From: Leptofilum sp965223285
GTDB taxonomy: Bacteria; Chloroflexota; Anaerolineae; Promineifilales; Promineifilaceae
Assembly (NCBI RefSeq): GCF_965223285.1
Contig: NZ_OZ244997.1
Coordinates: forward strand, 496,001-560,000
DNA: 64,000 bases
Reading direction: 5' to 3'
Both the position numbers and the translations under genes were made by a program. Within the stretch, counting starts at the first letter, position 1, and every line of letters begins with the position of its first letter. Below, piece by piece: positions 27,180 to 35,399 of this stretch. The notes beneath the pieces are model-generated. The model was not told the DNA's origin. It made no database searches and saw only the letters and a program-made list of their open reading frames with translations.

Positions 27180-28205
27180 ATGGAGATTAGAGAAGCGATT
27201 GGGGCGGTGATTAACGGCCGTAACCTCACCCTACCACAAGCCGAAACCGTTATGGACAGCATCATGAGCGGCGGTGCAACCGATGCCCAAATTGGCAGCT
27301 ACCTCACTGCTCTGCGCATGAAGGGTGAAACCGTTGCCGAAATCGCTGGCAGTGCCAAATCGATGCGCCGCCACGTCGTCTCCGTCAACATTCCCCATCT
27401 GGCCAGCGGCGAAATGGTCGTAGACACCTGTGGCACGGGCGGCGACGGCAAGCACACCTTCAACATCTCCACAACGGCCGCTTTTGTGGTGGCCGGGCAT
27501 GGCGTGAAGGTGGCCAAACACGGCAACCGCGCTGCCAGCAGCAAATCTGGCTCTGCCGATGTGCTCATGGCACTGGGCGGCAATCTCGACCTCAACGCCG
27601 AGCAGGTGGCCGATTGCATCGATGAAGTTGGGATTGGCTTTTTGTACGCTGTGAAGCACCATCCCGCCATGCGCTTTGCCATTGGGCCACGCCGCGAAAT
27701 TGGGCAGCGTACCATCTTCAACGTGCTGGGGCCGCTTACCAATCCGGCGGGGGCCACCCACCAGCTCATTGGCGTCTACGACCCGGCACTGACCGAGCCG
27801 TTAGCCCAGGTGCTGGGTGAGTTAGGCAGCAAAGCAGCCTTCGTAGTACACGGCGCAGACGGCCTGGATGAACTCTCTACCACTGGTGTGAATCGACTCA
27901 GCCATTGGCACAACGGTCGCGTAACCACCCGCGACTTCGACCCGCTGGAGCTAGACCTTCTCCGCGCCACGATTGATGATTTTGCGGGCGGTACGCCGGA
28001 AGATAATGCCCAAATCACCCACGATATCCTCAGCGGCAAGGACAAAGGGCCACGGCGCGACATCGTGCTGCTCAACGCCGCCGCCGCGCTTAGCGTCGAG
28101 TGCAACGACTGGCCCGCTGGCCTAGCCGAAGCCCGCGAATCCATTGACAGCGGTGCGGCGTTGGATGTACTTAATCGCTGGATCGAAAAGACGAATGACT
28201 TCTAG
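27180..28205 (+). CDS. trpD: Anthranilate phosphoribosyltransferase
   Basis: Transfers phosphoribose from PRPP to anthranilate. 341 residues from the ATG at 27180 (MEIREAIGAVINGRNLT), which has AGGAG and GAGG ahead. Motifs: DTCGTGGDGKHTFNIST (PRPP loop), VAKHGNRAASSKSGSADVL, GIGFLYAVKHHPAMRFA, FNVLGPLTNPAG and VVHGADGLDELS. All family signatures are complete. It belongs to the T-box-led gene run and is followed by trpC. Confidence 0.96.
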   Translation: MEIREAIGAVINGRNLTLPQAETVMDSIMSGGATDAQIGSYLTALRMKGETVAEIAGSAKSMRRHVVSVNIPHLASGEMVVDTCGTGGDGKHTFNISTTAAFVVAGHGVKVAKHGNRAASSKSGSADVLMALGGNLDLNAEQVADCIDEVGIGFLYAVKHHPAMRFAIGPRREIGQRTIFNVLGPLTNPAGATHQLIGVYDPALTEPLAQVLGELGSKAAFVVHGADGLDELSTTGVNRLSHWHNGRVTTRDFDPLELDLLRATIDDFAGGTPEDNAQITHDILSGKDKGPRRDIVLLNAAAALSVECNDWPAGLAEARESIDSGAALDVLNRWIEKTNDF

Positions 28206-28262
28206 GAGATTAGAGATTAGAGATTGGAGATTTTTTGGAATCTCCAATCTCTAATCCCCTGA
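28206..28262. repeat. GGAGATT-type short repeat hairpin
   Basis: Between trpD and trpC the spacer is GAGATTAGAGATTAGAGATT, then GGAGATTTTTTGGAATCTCC and AATCTCTAATCCCC. Tandem GGAGATT/AGAGATT units are followed by inverted copies, making a stem over nearly the whole gap. The same unit recurs at 32785-32850 and 33659-33725. Confidence 0.8.
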
Positions 28263-28268
28263 AATATT

Positions 28269-29099
28269 ATGAGCGTCACCAAATTAGCCCAGCGTCGTGG
28301 CACTATTCTCGACGAAATTATGACCTTTCATCGGGAAAATTTGCCCAAAATTATGCGCGAGGTGCCGTTGGCCGACCTTCGTGCCCTGGCCAGCGTCGCG
28401 CCGCCTATGCTAGATTTTTATGCTGCGCTGAAAAAGCCGGGCGTCTCGCTCATTGCCGAATGCAAGAAGGCATCTCCCAGCAAGGGGCTGATGGTGCCAC
28501 ATTACAATGCTGCCAAACTGGCTAAAACGTATGCCCGAGCTGGAGCTAGTGCCATTTCTGTACTTACAGACGGCCGTCACTTTCAAGGCTCATTGGCCGA
28601 TTTACGCGACGTAAAAGAAACAACCTCCAATCTCAAATCGCCAATCCCTGTTCTCCGCAAAGATTTCATCTTCCACCCCTACCAGGTGTACGAGGCGCGT
28701 GTTGCCGGGGCGGATGCCCTGCTATTGATAGCGGCCGTTCTCAGCGACACCGATCTCAAAGAACTGCTGGCCCTGACTCATCGCCTCGGCATGAATGCGC
28801 TCATCGAGGTTCATACCCAGGATGAACTGGCGCGGGTGCTGCCGCTACAGCCACGCATCGTGGGGATTAACAACCGCAATTTGCAAACATTTGAGGTGGA
28901 TTTTGACAACACGGCGCGGCTGCGGCAGCAAATCCCGGCAGAAGTGGTGGCCGTGGGTGAGAGTGGGTTAAAAACGGCCGAAGATGTGCAAAAAATGGCC
29001 CAAATAGGTGTAGATGCCATCCTGGTTGGAGAAACGCTGGTGAAGAGCAAGAAAGTGTCTAAGAAAGTAGCAGAGTTTGTAAAGGCGGGACGGCCGTAA
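28269..29099 (+). CDS. trpC: Indole-3-glycerol phosphate synthase
   Basis: 276 residues. Ring closure of CdRP to indole-3-glycerol phosphate. TIM-barrel motifs: SLIAECKKASPSKGLM, SVLTDGRHFQGSLADL, PVLRKDFIFHPYQVYEAR, ADALLLIAAVL, IEVHTQDELARVL, GINNRNLQTFEVD, VGESGLKTAEDV and DAILVGETLVKS. It is a monofunctional enzyme with no PRAI (TrpF) part, and no trpF is in the window. It is the last trp gene of the run. Confidence 0.96.
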   Translation: MSVTKLAQRRGTILDEIMTFHRENLPKIMREVPLADLRALASVAPPMLDFYAALKKPGVSLIAECKKASPSKGLMVPHYNAAKLAKTYARAGASAISVLTDGRHFQGSLADLRDVKETTSNLKSPIPVLRKDFIFHPYQVYEARVAGADALLLIAAVLSDTDLKELLALTHRLGMNALIEVHTQDELARVLPLQPRIVGINNRNLQTFEVDFDNTARLRQQIPAEVVAVGESGLKTAEDVQKMAQIGVDAILVGETLVKSKKVSKKVAEFVKAGRP

Positions 29100-29165
29100 C
29101 CTTAAAATTCATAGATTAAAGATCGAGAATTGTGCCTTCTCTTTCTTCAACAACAGGAGTAACTT

Positions 29166-29336
29166 ATGAGCAATTTGGATCACGTTTGCTTTAACTGCCA
29201 ACGTAGTGAAAGAGAAATACCAATGATTGCTTGGCAATATCAGGGTCAAGCGTTGTGGGTATGCAGTGAATGTACGCCACTGATTATTCATAAATGGCGA
29301 CAGGTGGCAGCAAAAATGCTGCCGCCAAAAGAATAG
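29166..29336 (+). CDS. Small zinc-finger-like protein
   Basis: A 56-residue frame starting MSNLDHVCFNCQRSEREIPM with AGGAG ahead of the ATG. It has two CxxC pairs, CFNC near residue 8 and CSEC near residue 34, spaced as in a zinc ribbon, with aromatic sequence between (IAWQYQGQALWV). It is short but has a good ribosome site and domain-like pattern. It lies between trpC and rpmB. The function is unknown; similar short two-CxxC proteins are usually nucleic-acid- or protein-binding. Confidence 0.6.
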   Translation: MSNLDHVCFNCQRSEREIPMIAWQYQGQALWVCSECTPLIIHKWRQVAAKMLPPKE

Positions 29337-29548
29337 TCAAGATTTTGACGCTGACAGACCCGCCACCATCATTGACAAATTCACAAAATTAGGTATTCTA
29401 TTAGCCGCTCTCAAGAAAGTGTGATTAATATTTTGAATCAAATCAAGAATCCGGTAAAATTCGGGTTCTTGTTTTTTTGCCTGTAGTCTGGTGTATCAGG
29501 CTAGCTGTGGCACAAACAGCAGAATTTTTGGAAATTAGAGGAACAATT

Positions 29549-29791
29549 ATGGCTCGCAAATGTAAACTCACTGGCAAAGGCCCACTTTCCGGCAACAATG
29601 TCTCCTTTTCGCAGAAGAAAACAAAACGCCGCTTCTTACCCAACATCCAGACCAAGCGGATTTATGTCGCGGAATTGGATCGTCATGTTCGTATCAAAAT
29701 GTCTGTTCGGGCAATGCGTACTGTGGACAAAATTGGCTTGATGCCGTATCTCAAGAAGCAAGGCCTGACGTTGAAAGACGTCACCTCTTAA
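29549..29791 (+). CDS. rpmB: Ribosomal protein L28
   Basis: 80 residues starting MARKCKLTGKGPLSGNNVSF, continuing KKTKRRFLPNIQTKRIYVAE and ending in the basic RTVDKIGLMPYLKKQGL. Typical L28 length and motifs; it retains only the first cysteine of the zinc-binding type, so it is the non-zinc form. The ATG at 29549 has AGAGGAA upstream. rpmG follows after 12 bases. Confidence 0.95.
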   Translation: MARKCKLTGKGPLSGNNVSFSQKKTKRRFLPNIQTKRIYVAELDRHVRIKMSVRAMRTVDKIGLMPYLKKQGLTLKDVTS

Positions 29792-29803
29792 GGAGCAAAT
29801 CTT

Positions 29804-29968
29804 ATGGCAAAGAAAAAAGGTGTACGTGGCGTCATTAAACTGCGCAGCACAGAAAGCCATCATATGTATTACACGCAGAAAAATCGACGCAATGATCCCA
29901 ATCGTCTGGAGCTGAAGAAGTACGATCCGACGCTGCGTCGGCACGTACTGTACCGCGAAACCCGCTAA
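29804..29968 (+). CDS. rpmG: Ribosomal protein L33 (cysteine-free form)
   Basis: 54 residues: MAKKKGVRGVIKLRSTESHH, then YYTQKNRRNDPNRLELKKYD. NRRNDPNRLELKKY is the L33 signature. The positions that hold four zinc-binding cysteines in the C+ form are here Ser, His, Asp and Arg, so this is the zinc-independent C- variant. AGGAG lies nine bases before the ATG. It is cotranscribed with rpmB and followed by a terminator. Confidence 0.95.
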   Translation: MAKKKGVRGVIKLRSTESHHMYYTQKNRRNDPNRLELKKYDPTLRRHVLYRETR

Positions 29969-30021
29969 AGTAAGGCAAACAAGCCTGAAGAATTAGCTCA
30001 GGCCTGCACATCTAAAAACGT

Positions 30022-30055
30022 AAGCCTCCCATCTAAGTCTAGTGGGAGGCTTTTT
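30022..30055 (+). terminator. Rho-independent terminator after rpmB-rpmG
   Basis: AAGCCTCCCA and TGGGAGGCTT pair over 10 bp around an 11-base loop, followed by TTTTT. It ends 87 bases after the rpmG stop. Confidence 0.9.
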
Positions 30056-30354
30056 GCGTTGTATGATGAATGAGTATGATGGGCAGGTGGCCGAATGAGC
30101 AGCAAATGTACCAGCCGCATCCTACTTAAATGCATGCAGCAATAGATCGACTGGCCAGCTTCTTGTTGAAGGCTGCCGCGCTCGCAACGGTGTGTTTACG
30201 TACTTTTAAAAATACGGTAGGGTGTTGGCTCCCCGCCGAGAGCAAGCTCATTTTGCTGTCTCTCGATTCGACCACCTTGCTGATAGTTTAGGTACTTTAT
30301 TTCACAAATTCAATGGGCAAAGGGGGGCAGTCCTGTGGTCACGGTAAGCGGAAT
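30056..30354. other. Gene-free gap between convergent units
   Basis: About 300 bases with no frame, tRNA or strong hairpin that I can support. It separates the plus-strand ribosomal protein unit from the minus-strand sugar-nucleotide unit. Confidence 0.5.
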
Positions 30355-31275
30355 TCAGCTGTCAGTAATCAGTCTGCTAAACTTGTTTATGGTTTGTTTG
30401 AGGCCGTTTTGGAGGGGCGTGTTGGCTTGCCAGTTGATTTGCTGTTTGGTTTTGGCGGCGTTGGCAATTTGGGTGGTTTCTTCACCTGGTCTGTTGGGGA
30501 GGGTGCCGATTAACGGCCGTCCCGCACCCCCAACTATCTCATAAATCTGCTGCACAACCTCAGCCACGCTTGCAGCCACCCCGCTGCCAAATTCTACTGT
30601 TTCCGCAGGAGCTAGCTTTGCTGGCAACATCGTCCACAAACCAGCCACCAGATCATCGATGTAAAGCCAATCCCGCCGCTGTGTGCCGCTGGTCATGGGG
30701 AAATCTTGCCCGGACTGCGCGGCAGCAGTGGCCGCGGGGATGAGGTTGCGTGGGTTTTGGCCGGGGCCGTATGCCTGGAAGATCATCGCGCCATGAATGG
30801 GCCATTGGTGGGTACGGCCGTACATCTCACAAAAGTTCCAGGCGGCGGCTTTGCTGGCGGCGTACATATTCATGCTGGTGCGCTCGCCAGGGGTGCGGGC
30901 GATGATGAGCTGCTGTATGCCTTGCCGCTTCTCAAAACAGGCGCGGATGAGGTTGAGCGTGCCGTTGAGGTTGTGGCGCAGGGCGGTATCTAATCCCAAA
31001 AATGGATCCGTAACGCCAGCAGCGGCAAGATGAATGACGTGGCTGGGTTGAGCCTCGGCAACGGCGCGGCTGGTGAGCCGGAAGTTGCGCAAATCGGCGT
31101 AGACGACGTGGAGGTGCTGGCGGATGGCTTGGAGGGATGGGGGAAACGGCCGTAAATCGACATGGCTGTACACTTCCCGCACCAAAATGGAGACTTCAAC
31201 CTCTGGCTGCTGTACCAAAAAAGGAACCAGCGCCCGCCCCACAAAACCCGTGGCCCCCGTTACAAGAACTTTCAC
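30355..31275 (-). CDS. NAD(P)-dependent epimerase/dehydratase (extended SDR)
   Basis: 306 residues. Rossmann motif VTGATGFVGRALVPFL, then HVIHLAAAGVTDP, MYAASKAAAWNFCEMYG with the catalytic YxxxK, FQAYGPGQNPRNLIP and RRDWLYIDDLV, which is the nucleotide-sugar SDR pattern. The usual active-site Ser/Thr position is occupied in IARTPGERTSMNMY. The start is a GTG at 31275 with no clear ribosome site. It lies downstream of the CDP-sugar genes on the same strand, so a surface-sugar role is likely; the exact substrate is unknown. Confidence 0.85.
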   Translation of the reverse strand: MKVLVTGATGFVGRALVPFLVQQPEVEVSILVREVYSHVDLRPFPPSLQAIRQHLHVVYADLRNFRLTSRAVAEAQPSHVIHLAAAGVTDPFLGLDTALRHNLNGTLNLIRACFEKRQGIQQLIIARTPGERTSMNMYAASKAAAWNFCEMYGRTHQWPIHGAMIFQAYGPGQNPRNLIPAATAAAQSGQDFPMTSGTQRRDWLYIDDLVAGLWTMLPAKLAPAETVEFGSGVAASVAEVVQQIYEIVGGAGRPLIGTLPNRPGEETTQIANAAKTKQQINWQANTPLQNGLKQTINKFSRLITDS

Positions 31276-31314
31276 AACTGTGAGATAAAAAGGAAGTTGT
31301 CCATAGATTAAAGT

Positions 31315-31698
31315 CTATTTACTCTTCCTGAACATCCGACCACTGGTGATTCTTTCCCAAAAAGATTTGTATCGCTTTTCACCCGGAGATTCCACCCAAT
31401 CCCCTTCAGGGGATCGCGTCCATTTTTTATCAACGCCCTTGAGAGTAATTTCAGTTCCGGCACTATGATCGACAAATTCGAGCATATTTTCTGCAAACCA
31501 CAAAGATTCATCGCGTTCTTCAAAAAATACATTAATGGCATAATCGCTGTTTTGATGGCCAATTATGTCGATACCAGTAACGGATGGTGTAGTCTCTCCG
31601 TAGACCTGACCAATGAGACCTGCAACTCCTGCTGCTTGCGTTTCAACTGTGTCACGTACACGAACATTATCACCGAAGCTGATTGACATATTTTTCAT
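31315..31698 (-). CDS. Hypothetical protein
   Basis: 127 residues, soluble and acidic, with a basic tail (SFWERITSGRMFRKSK). The N-terminal part SFGDNVRVRDTVETQAAGVA and GLIGQVYGETTPSVTG looks like a small beta-barrel (KOW/SH3-like spacing), a shape-based guess. AGGT lies seven bases before the ATG at 31698. It sits between two sugar-nucleotide genes but nothing ties it to their function. Confidence 0.6.
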   Translation of the reverse strand: MKNMSISFGDNVRVRDTVETQAAGVAGLIGQVYGETTPSVTGIDIIGHQNSDYAINVFFEERDESLWFAENMLEFVDHSAGTEITLKGVDKKWTRSPEGDWVESPGEKRYKSFWERITSGRMFRKSK

Positions 31699-31785
31699 TA
31701 TGTTACCTGAAAAGAAAAACAGATAATTCTTATAAATCTGCGTAATCTTTGATGAAAATATAGGGTCAAGGCGCAGTGAGTGACC

Positions 31786-32766
31786 CTACGAGAGATTCAA
31801 AAATTCGCGGTACCAGGCCATTGTTTCGGCGAGGCCGCTTTCTAGGGTGTACTGCGGTTCCCAGCCCAGCATTTTGCCTGCTTTGTCGGAGTTGAGGTAT
31901 TGGTCCTGAATTTCGTTTTCGACTTCATCCAGAATGATTGGCTCCAGTTCGGGATGGTCGGAGACGCGAATGATGGTTTGCACCACGTCCAGGGCCGTTT
32001 CCGGGTGACCCATGCCAAAGTTGAAGGCTTCGCCGCGTAATTCCGGCTTGCCGATTTGCTCGGCAGCCATCAGGTAGCCGCGCACGGCATCCTTCACGTA
32101 CACATAATCGCGCTTAAACGTGCCGTCTGACCGAATAATCGGCCGTTCCCCCAGCAAAACGCTGCGGATGGTGCCGGGCAGAATGCGGTTCCAGTTGAGA
32201 TCGCCGCCACCGTACAGGTTGGCACAGCGGGTGACGATGACGGGCAGGCCGTAGCTGTGGGCGTAGCTCTGCGAAATCAAATCGGCGCAGCTTTTGGAGA
32301 CGTCATAGGGATGGCGGCCTTGCAGTGGGGCGGCTTCGTGGTAAGGGAGTTCTGGCTGGTCGCCGTAGGCTTTGTCGCTGCTGGCGATGACGACGCCGCT
32401 GACGGTAGGATTGCGCCGGGCGGCTTCTAGCAGCAGGTAGGTGCCGCGAATGTTGGTCTCGAAGGTGGAGAGGGGGGCGCGGTTGGCAATGGTGACGATG
32501 GTTTGTGCTGCAAGATGAAAAACGATCTCGACTTCGTACTCAGCTAGGGTGCGCTCTAGCAAATCATAATTGCACAAATCGCCGCGCACAACGGTGATTT
32601 TGTCCATCATGCCAGCGCGTACCAGATGGGACTGCGGCACAAAATCCCGAATTAGCCCAATTACGTCTGCGCCCATGCCAATGAGTGCATCGGTGAGCCA
32701 GGAGCCAAGCAGCCCGGTGCAGCCGGTGATGAAGACGCGTTTTCCTTGCCAATTGTTGCTGTTCAA
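31786..32766 (-). CDS. rfbG: CDP-glucose 4,6-dehydratase-type SDR
   Basis: 326 residues. Rossmann GCTGLLGSWL, then HLAAQTIVTIANRAPLSTF, the catalytic IASSDKAYGD motif that is characteristic of CDP-glucose 4,6-dehydratases, HPYDVSKSCADLISQSYA with YxxxK, CANLYGGGDLNWNRILPGTI and RDYVYVKDAV. Expected product is CDP-4-keto-6-deoxyglucose. The upstream neighbour encodes the matching cytidylyltransferase, which supports the assignment. Confidence 0.88.
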   Translation of the reverse strand: MNSNNWQGKRVFITGCTGLLGSWLTDALIGMGADVIGLIRDFVPQSHLVRAGMMDKITVVRGDLCNYDLLERTLAEYEVEIVFHLAAQTIVTIANRAPLSTFETNIRGTYLLLEAARRNPTVSGVVIASSDKAYGDQPELPYHEAAPLQGRHPYDVSKSCADLISQSYAHSYGLPVIVTRCANLYGGGDLNWNRILPGTIRSVLLGERPIIRSDGTFKRDYVYVKDAVRGYLMAAEQIGKPELRGEAFNFGMGHPETALDVVQTIIRVSDHPELEPIILDEVENEIQDQYLNSDKAGKMLGWEPQYTLESGLAETMAWYREFLNLS

Positions 32767-32854
32767 AGTTTTTCTCCAAAAGGGAGATTGGTAATTGGAG
32801 ATTAGAGATTGATTGTTGTCTCAATCTCCAGTCTCCAATCTCCAATCTCAAAAG
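32767..32854. repeat. GGAGATT-type repeat hairpin between the two CDP-sugar genes
   Basis: The gap runs GGGAGATTGGTAATTGGAGATT, AGAGATTGATTG and then inverted CAATCTCCAGTCTCCAATCT and CCAATCTC, so it can fold along most of its length. Same unit as at 28206-28262. Confidence 0.8.
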
Positions 32855-33655
32855 TTACCAGACCTGCCACGGCCGTTTCTCTTGCCACGCTTCTTTTAAG
32901 GTCAGGGCATCCTTGAGCGTTTTCATGGATTGCCAGTAGCCGGTGTGTTGGTAGAGCATGAGCTGCTGCTGCTGGGCCAGTTGTGGCAAGATGTCCCGCT
33001 CCAAATCTAAATCTTCCCGGTTTTCGTTGCAGATGCGGTTGAGTACGGCCATTTCAAATAGCATAAATCCGCCATTGACCCAGTAGGGCAGGACGGGCTT
33101 CTCAACAAACTCGGTGATCTGCCCCGATTCATCTGCTTCCACTCGACCATATTGAGAGCGAAACTGGATGCCTGTGATGGTGGCCAGCTTGCCGTGCTGA
33201 TCGTGAAATTGTACCAGCTTGCTTAAATTGATATTGGCCACCGCTTCACCATAGGCGACGAAGAAACGGCCGTCACCTAAATAATCCGCCACCTTTGCCA
33301 GCCGTGCCGCCCGCTCCGTGTCCAGACCAGTGTCTACTAGCGTCACTTCCCAAGGGGGATGCTCGTATTCGCCGCCGAGAGTGACGGTTGGCTGACCGTT
33401 GCCGCTGGCGGGATCAGCCAATTGGATGGTGACATCACGGGTCATCGCTTCATATTCTAAGAAGTAACGCCGCACCTGATCGGCCTGATGCCCCAGTGCC
33501 AAAATGAACCGATTGTGACCATAGGCCGAAAAAATGCGCATGACGTGCCACAGCAACGGCCGTCCGCCGATGTCAATCAGTTCTTTCTTGGTGAGCGTGT
33601 TGCCCATGCGCGTGCCCTGTCCGCCGCACATGATGACGACTGGGATCTGAGACAT
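32855..33655 (-). CDS. rfbF: Glucose-1-phosphate cytidylyltransferase-type nucleotidyltransferase
   Basis: Sugar-nucleotide transferase of 266 residues from the ATG at 33655. VVIMCGGQGTRMGNTL is the nucleotide-binding GG-x-G-x-R motif (with KKELIDIGGRPLLWHVMRIF). VAYGEAVANINL takes the place of the metal-binding GDG(V)-D region and EFVEKPVLPYWVNGGFMLFE is the sugar-binding region; the ending YWQSMKTLKD matches RfbF. The reaction expected is CTP plus glucose-1-phosphate to CDP-glucose. The active-site Asp is replaced by Glu (GEAVANIN), so activity should be checked. No ribosome site is visible because the repeat tract abuts the start. Confidence 0.85.
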   Translation of the reverse strand: MSQIPVVIMCGGQGTRMGNTLTKKELIDIGGRPLLWHVMRIFSAYGHNRFILALGHQADQVRRYFLEYEAMTRDVTIQLADPASGNGQPTVTLGGEYEHPPWEVTLVDTGLDTERAARLAKVADYLGDGRFFVAYGEAVANINLSKLVQFHDQHGKLATITGIQFRSQYGRVEADESGQITEFVEKPVLPYWVNGGFMLFEMAVLNRICNENREDLDLERDILPQLAQQQQLMLYQHTGYWQSMKTLKDALTLKEAWQEKRPWQVW

Positions 33656-33725
33656 AGCAATTGGAGATTGGAGATTGGAGATTAAGACTTTGACAGCCAA
33701 TCTCTAATCGCCAATCTCTAATCTC
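33656..33725. repeat. GGAGATT-type repeat hairpin overlapping the end of mtnA
   Basis: CAATTGGAGATTGGAGATTG, then GAGATTAAGACTTTGACAGC, then inverted CAATCTCTAATCGCCAATCT and CTAATCTCCC. The right arm reaches into the 3' end of mtnA and supplies its last codons and stop. Confidence 0.8.
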
Positions 33726-34774
33726 CCTTTTTCTTCTGCTTCCACCGCTGCCCGCAAGTTCTTCACAAAGGGTGGATAGACAATGCCCGCCTCGGTGACG
33801 ATGCCGGTGACGTAGCGGTGGGGGGTGACGTCGAAGGCGGGGTTGCGGGCGGTGATGCCTGCCGGGGCAATTGATTTGCCAAAAACTTCCAGCACTTCCT
33901 CGTCGCTGCGCTCTTCGATGGGAATGAGATCGCCGTGTGCTAGCTCCAAATCCACCGTGCTGGTAGGCACGACGGGGTAAAACGGCACGCCATTTTCTTT
34001 AGCCACCACTGCCAGCTTGTAAGTGCCGATTTTGTTGGCGACGTCTCCGTTTGCGGCCGTTCGGTCTGAGCCAACCAGCACAATATCCACCTGCCCGGTA
34101 CGCATGAAGTGCCCGGCGGCGTTGTCGGCGATGAGGTCGAAGGAAATGCCGCGCTGGTGCAGTTCCCAGGCGGTGAGGCGTGCGCCTTGCAGCCGAGGGC
34201 GGGTCTCGTCTACTAAAACATGAATCTTTTTGCCCTGTTCGTGGGCGGCAAAGACGACGCCGAGCGCGGTGCCCCAATCCACGGTGGCCAGTGCCCCAGT
34301 GTTGCAATGGTGCAAAATGGTGTCGCCGTCGCTAATCAGTTCTGCGCCGTTGTAGCCCATACGTTTGTTAAGTTCCACATCTTCGTCGGCCAGCTTTTGG
34401 GCTTCGGCCAGAATCGCGTCGCGGACGTCATCGATGCTTTCCAGCTCCTCGTTGGCCGCCACGCGCAACATGCGGCGCACGCCCCAGGCCAGGTTTACGG
34501 CCGTTGGTCGGGCAGCATTGAGGGTGGAAGCGGCCGTTTCCAAATCACGCAGCAAAGCCAGTCGATCTTTGGCGGTAGATTGTCGCGCCGCCAAGGCCAT
34601 GCCAAACGCAGCCGCTGCGCCGATGGCAGGCGCGCCTCGCACGTACATTTCGTTGATAGATCGTGCAACTTCCCGGTAATCTGTAAACTCGGCAACGATA
34701 AATTCCCAGGGCAATTGCCGCTGGTCAATCATCTTGGTGCTGTCGCTGTCGTAATCCCAAAAAACGGTTCTCAT
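33704..34774 (-). CDS. mtnA: S-methyl-5-thioribose-1-phosphate isomerase
   Basis: 356 residues from the ATG at 34774 (GAGG upstream). Methionine salvage: isomerises methylthioribose-1-phosphate to the ribulose form. Motifs: MYVRGAPAIGAAAAFGMALA, HHCNTGALATVDWGTALGV, VDETRPRLQGARLTAWEL and VGSDRTAANGDVANKIGTYK with the catalytic Cys and Asp. Only this salvage gene is present. The last six residues (RLEIGD) are written by the GGAGATT repeat, so the natural C-terminus has probably been replaced by repeat-derived sequence. Confidence 0.95.
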   Translation of the reverse strand: MRTVFWDYDSDSTKMIDQRQLPWEFIVAEFTDYREVARSINEMYVRGAPAIGAAAAFGMALAARQSTAKDRLALLRDLETAASTLNAARPTAVNLAWGVRRMLRVAANEELESIDDVRDAILAEAQKLADEDVELNKRMGYNGAELISDGDTILHHCNTGALATVDWGTALGVVFAAHEQGKKIHVLVDETRPRLQGARLTAWELHQRGISFDLIADNAAGHFMRTGQVDIVLVGSDRTAANGDVANKIGTYKLAVVAKENGVPFYPVVPTSTVDLELAHGDLIPIEERSDEEVLEVFGKSIAPAGITARNPAFDVTPHRYVTGIVTEAGIVYPPFVKNLRAAVEAEEKGRLEIGD

Positions 34775-34904
34775 TTTTTGCCTCATTCATTCTGCTTTTT
34801 TCGGGCGAGATCATAACACAGCCAAGAACCCCCTGCCAGCAAACATGAGTGTGTTAGAATACGGCCGTTCTTAAAAGATATGCCAGCAATTGGAGATGGT
34901 CGAA

Positions 34905-35363
34905 ATGGGTCAAGATTTTAACTCTCGTGATGTTTTTAATTTAGGGTTTGAAGCATCAGTAAGAGCCAATTTGCTTTTCTTTGCAATTCTCGTTGCTTGC
35001 CAGTTCATTATGAATCGAAACATTTATGATTATGGCGAGTTTGAAATTTCAATCGCAGTTGTTTTTTTAGGGATTATATTTGTATTTGGCTTCATAGGGG
35101 CGTTTCCACCAGCTTTGTTTGGTAGCGGAATTTTGTTATTCATTGCGAAAAGAAGAGCTTCTTCTACTCAAACTTCGGCTAGAACAAGCAAAATTATGGG
35201 GATTGCTCTGGGGGGAATAATCGGCCTGTTTTGGCTTAAATTACTTGGTTCACTTTCGGCTTACACAGCATTCGCTGAAGAGCCAATTTGTGGTTTACTG
35301 AATGGTACTATCAGTGGTGCCATTATAGGATTATGGCTAAGTCGGAAGATGATTCTTCCGTGA
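34905..35363 (+). CDS. Multi-pass membrane protein, hypothetical
   Basis: 152 residues with four hydrophobic segments (ANLLFFAILVACQFIM, ISIAVVFLGIIFVFGFIGAF, MGIALGGIIGLFWLKLLG, GTISGAIIGLWL) and a short Arg/Lys/Ser loop. The ATG at 34905 is preferred because GGAG lies nine bases ahead; TTG or ATG starts 9-15 bases earlier are possible. Lower G+C and fewer ACGGCCGT copies than neighbours. Not recognised. Confidence 0.6.
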   Translation: MGQDFNSRDVFNLGFEASVRANLLFFAILVACQFIMNRNIYDYGEFEISIAVVFLGIIFVFGFIGAFPPALFGSGILLFIAKRRASSTQTSARTSKIMGIALGGIIGLFWLKLLGSLSAYTAFAEEPICGLLNGTISGAIIGLWLSRKMILP

Positions 35364-35399
35364 AGGATTTTGTAACATTGTTGTAAATTGGAGTTTTCT

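Noticed and set aside
30056..30354. tRNA or small RNA gene in the gap
   Set aside because: No cloverleaf, no GTTCRA T-loop and no CCA end could be found on either strand.
28206..33725. CRISPR-like array from repeated GGAGATT units
   Set aside because: Units are 7-11 bases, tandem or inverted and without unique spacers of fixed length; no cas genes are near.
34220..34816. 198-codon plus-strand frame
   Set aside because: Antisense to mtnA and not protein-like.
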